Part shown: piece after piece, positions 56,241-64,000 of the stretch
Numbering within the stretch: the stretch's first letter is position 1
Layout of the letters: each line of letters begins with the position of its first letter
NCBI GenBank assembly: GCA_007258455.2
Contig: VDFB02000003.1
Location: forward strand, 39,054,176 to 39,118,175
Source: Sequoia sempervirens
Taxonomy: Eukaryota; Streptophyta; Pinopsida; Cupressales; Cupressaceae
Direction of reading: 5' to 3'
Length of the DNA stretch: 64,000 nt
Program-made: the position numbers and the translations under genes
Notes under the pieces: generated by a model
The model's database searches: none
The model's input: only the letters and a program-made list of their open reading frames with translations
Told to the model about the DNA's origin: nothing

Positions 56241-56510
56241 ACTGTATACCGCTATATCGCAAAAGGTTGATCTCTTTCCCGTGGTAGAGCGGGGTCATGA
56301 TTAATACTAATAGAGGGAACCGCTATACCACGAGGGGTTGAAATGAAGCCCATGGTAGAGCGGTAAGCTAAGAATAGAGGTAACAATGCACTGCCATACC
56401 GCAGAGGGTTGGAATGGAGCCCGCGGTAGAGCGGTGAAATAAGAATAGAGATAAGGAGGAACCGCTATATCATGGGGGGATGAAAAATGTCATGCGGTAG
56501 TGCTGCAATC
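56205..56510. repeat. Tandem hairpin units (~75-80 bp, four copies)
   Basis: Each unit has an arm ACCGCTATACC-like, a ~25-bp loop with GGGGTTGAAATGAAGCCC-like text, and the returning arm GGTAGAGCGGT. Starts are near 56243, 56319, 56391 and 56470. Arms can pair over about 10-11 bp, so single strands or RNA would form a row of hairpins. It lies 0.27 kb upstream of the U2 start codon. U1's upstream region has no such array. Confidence 0.85.
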
Positions 56511-56779
56511 TGTTGTTGGAGCATTAAATGAAGACTAGTCACATCAATCAACATCGAAGTATGAAATTCAGCTTGGTATGAAAGATTTGAATGATGAAGA
56601 ACTTAAGATATGAAATTAATGCGGCATGATATCAAAATTTAACAAGGAAAATTGAGAATTTGTGCGCTCATGCTAGTAGAAGTTGAATACAGGCAAGCTC
56701 AAAGTATGAAAATGGAGGAATTCTGCAAAACGAGCAAAATTTCGAGTAAGTCTACTTATCATTCACTGAAATTTAAACA

Positions 56780-59700
56780 ATGGCGCCAAAGAAATCATAG
56801 GCAGGAACTAAAAAGGAAGAAAATTCTAGTAGAATTTCATTGCAGTCACCATTACTTGCCCTATTACCTGGTTCAGTAGATAAGGGTTCTAAGAAATTCT
56901 TTAAGGATTTAGCTTAGGGGTGTAGGGACCCAATAATTCCACAGTCTGGGTGGAATTTATATTGGTATTTTTTACAGGAACAGAGATGAAAGGGTTCCAG
57001 TGTCAAACCCATGGACTTTTGACATAGGCAAAATAGTTGTTCCTAATGGTTTTGTTCATGTCAAGCCAATCAGAGCCTTGGCCAATAGATATCATGCCCC
57101 ATAAAAAATGGTCAGACTTCCAAATGGTCAATGTCTGGTAGATATCTCGAGGAAAGCTATAATTAGGTGTTTTGACCTAAACAGGCAGGTTGTCATTGAA
57201 ATTGACTTGGGTAAGTTGGAGCAAGAATATAGAAGGTTGAAAAGGACCTATAGAACTGATGAACTCCCCTTACACATGAAAAGGGGTGACAAAAATAGAG
57301 TCCTACCCATTCACTCTTCAAGACTTGAACCCTTTCCAATGTCTGACTTTCAAACCTATTTCAAAAATACCTACTATGCATTATGTCAAATTCTTGGAGT
57401 TGATGCAAAGGAGAATATGTCGATAGGGTTGATGAGAATGGCCATGATTATTCCAACATCCTGAATCAAATGTGGAGTTTTATTTTGCTTCATTCATTGA
57501 GGAACAAATTCATGAAGGTCTGTTACAAGTTAGGGAAGCCAAGGCCCCCATAACTTTTAGAAAGTACTCCTTATTATGTCATTTGATTCTATCTCAAAAT
57601 GAAACAAAATGGACAAAGAGGATGAAATTGAGAACACATGAGAATGGAGTTATGCTCCCAGTACAAAATTGGTGTTATATTTGGGACATAAATGCAATGA
57701 AAGTGATTATGTTGTATTTAGGGATGATTTTGTCATCAGACTGATTGCTCAGCTTGGTTTTCCTACACCAAGATTACCACAATCCCTAATGGATGTCATG
57801 AGACCCTGCAATACAAACCGGATCAAGGTTTTACACATAATTATGCTGATTGGTTTTTGATGCCACAACACACCATCATCAGGGTATATGGTTGTGATCA
57901 GGCCCCTCATATTTTACCAAAATTTGTGCCTAGCAGAGTATTGTTTTTAGAATTTATGTGGAAAATGCTCTGGATGGAGCATGATTTGATGAAAAATAAA
58001 AAAGGCACATTTCTACCTGATTTGACGGTATTTGAAGAATTTTCAATTGGATCAGATATGTTGGAGGAATTGCAGAGATTTATAAAAGCTAATTTTTCTC
58101 TCAGATCAAGGAAAGAGAGAATATGTGATCCAGAAGGCCACATCAACAATATCAGAAGAACCCTACTCACAAAGAGGGAAATAACACATGAATTTGATCC
58201 AGAAGAGGATGTAATAAGAAACCTAGGTCTATTTTGCAGATGTGTTTGAAAGAAGGAAAATATGGTTAATGATGATGAGATGGGAGGATCAAGAGAGAGG
58301 AAAAGATAAGAAGTTCAAGGGGTTTTTTGATGAGGAGCTAGATTTGTTGAAAAGAATGCAATTAGTCCTTGGTAAATTTGATGAATTATCTAAAAAGGCT
58401 CAAGAAGAGAAATCAGCCCCACTTCCTACACCCCAGCCACTAGCATCCACAACCTCTACATCACATACACCACCTTCATCACCAATTCATCCATCTCCTC
58501 CATCTCAAACAGATGAGCCTCTTGCCAAGAAACAAAAATTGGGTCACTAGTGGACTATGAGTCAAGTGATGAAGAACAAGAGGCAGTCTTAACTTTGGTT
58601 GAGATGAAAGAGGTTGCAGAGAAACAAAAAATCCTTGAGCCTCATGATCCCAAGATGAGAATATCGGAGGAGGCTATTGATGAAATGCAGGATGATGAAA
58701 GAATTATTGCTTCCCTAAGATTCATGGAGGATGATGAATTTATCCATACTAGGGAGTTCAAATATTTTTGGATAAAAATGAAGATGAAACAATTTGATGA
58801 TAGACTAAAAATTAACCTCATTGGAGTTGATGATTTGAAACATGTAGAAGTACAGGCACAAACAATGGTAGAGTTAAATATTGACAATGTCAATATTACT
58901 CCTAAAGAAGCAAGGGAGTTAGTGTTGAAAAGTAACATGCTCATTATACCGGGAATGGAGCTCTCCAAAGTGTTTTTGTTGGATCAAAACAAAGCTCAAG
59001 ATGATCCCAAATTGGTTGCAAAATTTGATTCGGAAGGAGTATCAGGGACAGGATATAATCCAACCACCCAGACCCTTTCCCTATGGACGAAACAAAAAAG
59101 CACAAGGAAGCCTAGGCTTCTAGATGTGGTGTAGGAAATGAGAGGGTCTACTCTAGTCAGAACTATGAAGGATGCTACTACCATAGAAGCAGCAACCATG
59201 ACAATGCATTCAACAATATTTACAAGAGATGTAGTGGAAAACATGGAAAAGAAGATGACATAGTATGAGAAAAGACTCAAACTATCAAATGAGGAGATAA
59301 ATAAGTTATTCATTGAAAATTTCAGATTAAAACAACAATTGCAACAAGACACAGATGTAAAGGGGAATGAAATGGTTGTATATCATCCCCCTGCTTTAGT
59401 TGAAGATCCACAAATTCAACATTTGAAAGAAGAGGTTGAGAAACTAAAGAATCAAAATATGGATGATATCAAACGGCACATCTTGAGTACCTTGGAGGAA
59501 ATACTAAAACACAGAGTTGAAGTTTTAAAAGAGAAAATAAGTGGAGTTCACAAGGGCTTTAGTTATTTGGTAAAAGCTCTAGAACAGATAAATACTAATT
59601 CCCCTTATCTTCGAGGAATTGCAGGAAAGATGGCAGCCCACTTACCATATCTTAACCACTCTGTGTAAAGCCACACAAAGAGATCCTGATGCACCCCCAA

Positions 59701-60139
59701 GGTTAAAACCTACTCAAGAAATGGTAAAAGGAATCATTGATGAGCATAAGTATTTGATTGATATGAAGAAGGTAGAAAACAAAAGGAATTCATTTGATGA
59801 ACAATAAAACACAGTTTTATCCCTTTGATCATTAAAGGTGATGGTCAACTCAAGGATGTGGATGAATGGAGAAATGAATTTGATCAAATGGTTCCACAAT
59901 GTTTGACACATATACAGGGTGATGGTAATATCAATCTGGAAAAATTGCATGCTTTGCTTGATGGAATTATTGCATTGGATAATGGTTATACAAAGTTCAT
60001 TGTAGATGCCAGAAACTTGCTCGATAGAAAATGGAAAATCCACCTATCAAACTTCACTGTTGCACAGGAATACAAGTGGCCGAATGATTTAACCATAAGC
60101 AAGTGGCAAGAGAAATACCTTGGTTTAGATGAAGATTAA
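56780..60139 (+). pseudogene. U2: second, diverged member of the unrecognised U family
   Basis: Homologue of U1 (22176-25811), inserted into the B2 transposase gene. Proposed start ATG at 56780 (MAPKKS), end TAA at 60137. Matching landmarks with U1 in order: WTFDIGKIVVPNGF / WMYDLGKLVVPNVF; EQEYRRLKR / KQEYGKLKL; YYALCQILG / FYSLCQILG; IHEGL; PHILP; KGTF.PD; a Pro/Ser linker (58425-58510) then a basic AKKQKLG string; an acidic middle (58550-59134) with NITPKEARELVL; a coiled-coil region (59240-59560); C-terminus WPNDLTISKWQEKYL. Identity looks about 30 percent by eye. Roughly ten stops or shifts break the frame. No enzyme motif was recognised. Conservation of layout at this divergence implies the ancestor made a real protein. 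Confidence 0.7.
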
Positions 60140-60620
60140 TCACTATCAATGATGATTATCATAAAGTAAAATCTTTGCACAGGTCTTTGGTGACTCGAGC
60201 TTTTATTCATAGATTAACATAATTGTCATACAGTTAGTTGTTAATTGTTTCAGTTATATTTTACATGTTAGTTAAATTTTGTTATAAAAATTCATGTCTT
60301 TCGATCTGAAGCTTGTTGCCTCTCCTATAAATAAGAGAGACCAGGACCAATAAAAAATTATTAAGATAGGAGTAGATAGAAGAAGTAGGAGAATAGGGAT
60401 TGATACAATGTTTACATCATAAAGGACCAAGATGCATGTGTAAATTTTTTGATGAAGTTAATGGAAAATCTCTAATTCGGTGGCTCTATGTTGGTATCAA
60501 TTGTTTGTTAAGTTAATTGAAGATATTGCTAGATTGTCTCCATATTTAATTACTTTGTTGTTTAAATTGATATATCAAGCATATTTTTAATTTATCAGTG
60601 CACATTTGATGTATCTATGT
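60140..60620 (+). promoter_or_regulatory. U2 3' region with TATA box, possible LTR-like promoter
   Basis: CTCCTATAAATAAGAGAGACC at about 60320-60341 is a strong plant TATA context, with AATAAA at about 60349 just after it. The sequence then runs to a TTGGTATCAATTG string (~60490) that weakly resembles a tRNA-Met primer-binding site. Such a U3-R layout is typical of an LTR, but I find no second copy upstream of U2, so this is only a suggestion. Confidence 0.4.
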
Positions 60621-61300
60621 GGCATAATTAATTGGGTCTTTCAAGTAAAGATTAAAGTCCTCTTGATTATTCACAACAACTTACGAATATTATTTTGGAT
60701 TATTAAAGAAGAATTTGATAATTGCATCCTTGCCTGTTTATACAAATTATAAACATAAAAGTGCCAAACAGTTTGAATTATTGCCAGTCATAAGTCACTT
60801 GTCTCTGATTTCTACTTGACTCCATATACCCAACAGAGCACTGGTCTTCACATTTCATCACTTATTTTCATTTCATTTTAAAATTTTTACATATGTTAAC
60901 TAAACATATTTCTTTGATACTGCTTATACAATTTATGCTAGATTAGTAGTACATCTGTACACTTTCAAATTTCCATTGTGAATAGACTGCTATAGGGGGA
61001 ATCACATAGTTCAAGTCTACTTCATTCACATAGGTAGACCCACCTAGGTCTGGTAGCACCTGCAGAGAGGAAGGTCTAAAACCACTTGGCCTTGTATGTT
61101 ACCTTGAAACATACCAAGAGTTTGGAAACCTCTTGAGGTATTTTTACCTACATTTTTGAGAGCTAACAATGTGAATGAGGAAGCACATTGTACAATATCA
61201 GCATAGGCACATTGCATCCATACCAATCAAAAGAAGAAATTGGGTTGTATATTTTGATTAAAAAGGAACAAATAGAGAATGTAGCACCAAAAGAAATGCA
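60621..61300. other. No gene supported
   Basis: AT-rich with no conserved motif. Two short open frames (61044-61226 minus, 61188-61370 plus) are not supported. Confidence 0.4.
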
Positions 61301-61314
61301 TATCGCCATAACTC

Positions 61315-61629
61315 ATGAAAGTTTCCCCGAAAAAATACTCATCATCGGCCATCAAAAGCCTAACAAGTGAAAATTTTGATCTCATATACTACTCTGGTGA
61401 AGATAAAAGGCTTGTATCGAGGACACATTCTTTTTGTTCTACTGATGGGTTATTCAAGAAAGTAAAAGATAGACTCACTCGAGATTTCGGCATGAGGTAC
61501 AACGATATATTTCATCGGAGGAACACATTGATATCAGAACAACAGAAAATGGACCACCTGATGACACATCTTACACCGATAACATTTAGTCGAGAGAACA
61601 TATCTCAAGTTATGCCGACAAGGGAATAA
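61315..61629 (+). CDS. Unrecognised 104-codon ORF near the right border of the U2 insertion
   Basis: Frame with mixed, non-repetitive composition (ENFDLIYYSGEDKRLVSRTH, KKVKDRLTRDFGMRYNDIF). It has no match elsewhere in the window and no domain I know. It could be the tail of another element gene or chance. The ATG is unsupported; the frame may start further upstream within an exon. Confidence 0.3.
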   Translation: MKVSPKKYSSSAIKSLTSENFDLIYYSGEDKRLVSRTHSFCSTDGLFKKVKDRLTRDFGMRYNDIFHRRNTLISEQQKMDHLMTHLTPITFSRENISQVMPTRE

Positions 61630-61721
61630 TCAAAGTAAGATGTTGTGATGACATAGTGGATAGAATAAGGCACTAGTAATGAAAGACTTATTTTTTGGAG
61701 TAATACAATACCAGTACTTTT

Positions 61722-64000
61722 CTATTTGTGTGTGGAAGATTCTTTCATTTGGACTAGTTCTCTGTTGTTTCTTTTCAAGAAATTGAAGGCAATGTAAAAT
61801 GTATTATTATTAATCTCCATGATCATCTTATAATTACCTCTCACTTTCCTCCAACTACCTTTCCCCATCAGGTACTCCCCTTCGAATTTGTTAATGGAGT
61901 TGGGATCCCAAATTCCATCTACATGGATCTTTGCTGCGAACTTAGGAAGATATTCAGTAATGTACACCATGGTTTGGTATACCATATATCCCTCCACCAT
62001 AGAACCCTCAAAATGTGCTCTTTGTCTAACCAAAGCCTTCAAAAATTTCAAGTTCCTCTCAACCATCCACATTGACCTTGTGTGTACAGGTCCACACAAT
62101 TCAATCTCCTCAACTTGGTGTATGAGGTAGTGTTCTTGTGCATTGAAAAATGTCGAAGGTAGACACTTTTTCATTTCACACATTAGATGAAATTTTTTTC
62201 TCTTCCAATAATTTATATCTTCTTTATGGATTTCTTTAGATGGAAACCATCGGCAAGTGATTCAAGGCACAAATATATTAACAATATTTAACAAAAATAT
62301 ACAATATATTACATAACAAGTAAAATAAATGGCAACTATAAGATCTATACAACAAATTAAACAAATATCACTACTTACCTCATGTATTTTCCAAGATCAT
62401 GTATAACTTGCTTGACATTGTTGTCGAAGTTGTCTGTGAGAGATAGAGGTAGAACATACTGCAACAATTATAAAATGAGCTTTTCATTATTTTTCCAAAA
62501 CTAGTAAAGATAATAAAATGAAAAGTACATGTAGTATACAAATATATATAAAATATACCAAAATAAGTACCTTAATGAAGGTATGCCAATCATGCATTTT
62601 CATCCCTGACTCAAATTCACCTTAATTTGTTATGATATTGTTTATGTTCGCAGCAAATCCTGTGGGAAATCAAATTTTTCGTATGACTTCTTTTATAGCA
62701 TTGCTTTGCTGCTTCGTTATAACCAAGGAAGGGAACTTATATTAATTTGGTCTCCATCGCTATTTAATTGAATGACATTTTTCATTGCATGATTGGCTTC
62801 CTGAATATCACTACAAATTTTGACAATTTTTTCTTTGTCATGCCCTCCATCCAATATTTTCCATAACATTTCTATTATATTCTTTCCGATATGAATTGTA
62901 TCAAACAAATGCACAATTTTTAGCTGCTCATAGTAGGGAAACCTACTAAATTGTTTGGGATAAATTTTTAGTCTGTGTGGAAGCCGACCATTAATGCCTT
63001 GGTGACCTTCATGAAGCATATAAGTTAAACAAATTAACAATGAAAATGATTGTCACTTACAGCATGAGTAAACAAAACACAATATAAAAATATAAATTCC
63101 AAGCATATCATATATGATAGATAAACAATTTGATCCGATGTATAACCTTGACGATTAATTCTATTATGTTCCAACTTCCATAGGCGAGGTTTCATTCTTC
63201 ATGGTTTTGATGTAGTCTCTTCTTTCCCATTGAAAAGATGTTTTTCAATAGTTTGATACTTATGATTTATGTGGAGGAAGTGCCTATACTCATCAAATAC
63301 TTGCTTTCCTAAACCTATTGAATGACGAGATTTCATCTTTGGACCACAAACTGGACATGCAAAATTTCCCTTTGTTTGAATACCTACAAGATCATATATA
63401 ATTGGATTAAATATGTCAATTTTTATAATTATATATAATGAATAGATTATTTAAAAAACATGCATGATATATACTTCATAAAATTAAATATCGTTAAAGT
63501 GCAGTCGAACGTTATAACATACGACAAAAATGTGTTAGCCCTAGGACATCATGAATTGTTCACACAAGCATTGCATGAAATTGAAATTGCCTTTGTCCTA
63601 TTGGTCTAGAGACATCATACATAGTGACGCCATTCCATAACTTTAGTAACTCGTCGATAAGAGGCTTGATATATACATTCATATCTTTAACTTGGTGCTT
63701 ACTTAGTTGAATGAACATAAACATTACATAATTATTATAACCATTTTACTGTAATATATATAAATTAATGTACATGACTATTAAATTAAAAAAAATATGT
63801 CATTATGCAACAAATAAGACAAATGAGATGCTACTACGTTAATGAAAACTGATGTAAACAAATACCTGGAACAATCATTGCCAACATTATGTGCTCCCTC
63901 TTTATTGACATCCATGGAGGAATGTTATTGTTGATAAAAAATAGGTCACATCGAGTAAATAGATCTCAACTCTCCAAATGGATTGACACCATCCGCTGCC
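61722..64000 (-). pseudogene. TNP2 transposase middle part (TNP2 and DUF4218), B2, partial at the window edge
   Basis: Runs in from the right edge. Near 63998-63880: DGVNPFGELRSIYS, then IPPWMSIKREHIM-type text. 63710-63530: KDMNVYI.PLIDELLKLWNG and GQRQFQFHAMLVWTIHD. 63385-63180: CPVCGPKMKSR, then VFDEYRHFLHINHKY and FNGKEE. 63040-62717 (107 codons open): HQGINGRLPHRLKIYPKQFS and LKIVHLFDTIHIGKNIIEML then WKILDGGHDKEK. About 62470-62400: YVLPLSLTDNFDNNVKQVIH then DLGKYMR. 62183-61722 (open 153 codons): HYLIHQVEEIELCGPVHTRS and MWMVERNLKFLKALVRQRAH (DUF4218). It is better preserved than B1. The gene resumes at 55832 after the U2 insertion. Confidence 0.88.

Larger units (their letters stand above)
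47252..64000 (-). mobile_element. CACTA element B2, inverted, running off the right edge
   Basis: The 3' terminus is at 47252, reading CACTACTGTATTTGACTAC on plus, close to both B1 ends. The genes lie on minus in the order TNP2 transposase (64000-54656, interrupted), SET gene (51480-50870), Transposase_24-like gene (50547-48190), 3' terminus: the same order as B1. The first part of the transposase and the 5' terminus lie beyond the window. Flank at the 3' end is GTT; the matching duplication would be outside the window. The U2 gene and its surroundings (about 55.83-61.72 kb) are an insertion in it. Confidence 0.82.

Noticed and set aside
58642..60043. Minus-strand ORFs across U2 (58642-58968, 58996-59352, 59714-60043)
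   Set aside because: They are antisense to the U2 frame that aligns with U1.

Overview
This window is nuclear DNA of a seed plant with a large, repeat-dense genome. A conifer-like gymnosperm is plausible but not proven. The evidence is low GC, plant CACTA (En/Spm) transposases with introns, a plant LTR retrotransposon primed by initiator tRNA-Met, CCCTAAA telomere-type repeats and plant-type host exon fragments. I see no intact host gene, no rRNA, tRNA or CRISPR. Nearly everything coding belongs to mobile elements in decay, so most calls are pseudogenes. Reading frames were followed by eye across stops and frameshifts, and exon edges are approximate. Bases 28944-29843 are an N gap.

Layout. 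1-8.4 kb: decayed repeats, a Ty3/gypsy gag-protease remnant (3.55-5.0 kb) and a retroposed insert with target-site duplication and poly(A) (7.1-8.37 kb). 8.4 kb to the right edge: a nest of CACTA elements. Element A1 (terminus CACTAGTAGAA at 8399) is split at a TTC target site by a very large CACTA element, B1 (9595-45557). A1 resumes at 45558 and is interrupted again at 47252 by a second, inverted B element, B2, which runs off the window. The uninterrupted sister A2 (10105-12678, minus) shows the empty site with one TTC. B1 and B2 carry the same genes in the same order: a TNP2-type transposase with DUF4218 and DUF4216 parts, then a gene with a SET (histone-methyltransferase-type) domain, then a second transposase of the Ptta/En/Spm (Transposase_24) type, then the 3' terminus. 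Their 3' termini face each other 1.69 kb apart.

Inside B1, 17.96-38.24 kb holds later insertions. These are a pair of ~1-kb inverted arms around a GA-rich, telomere-motif core (18.55-21.98 kb); a decayed ~1,200-codon gene of a family I do not recognise (U1, 22.18-25.81 kb, minus) with a tandem duplication of its 5' part; a second copy of one arm and core; a 2.5-kb non-autonomous LTR retrotransposon with perfect TSD; and a 2.82-kb tandem duplication. B1 also holds captured host exons resembling the 26S proteasome subunit RPN8 and the DNA primase small subunit, plus a 183-bp tandem repeat near its 3' end. Inside B2, the transposase gene is interrupted by a diverged homologue of the unknown gene (U2, 56.78-60.14 kb, plus), preceded by a tandem array of hairpin-forming units.

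Two things look most worth follow-up: CACTA elements that travel with a SET-domain gene, and the U family, which keeps a long multi-part nuclear-looking protein in two diverged copies but has no transposase, reverse transcriptase or integrase that I can find.
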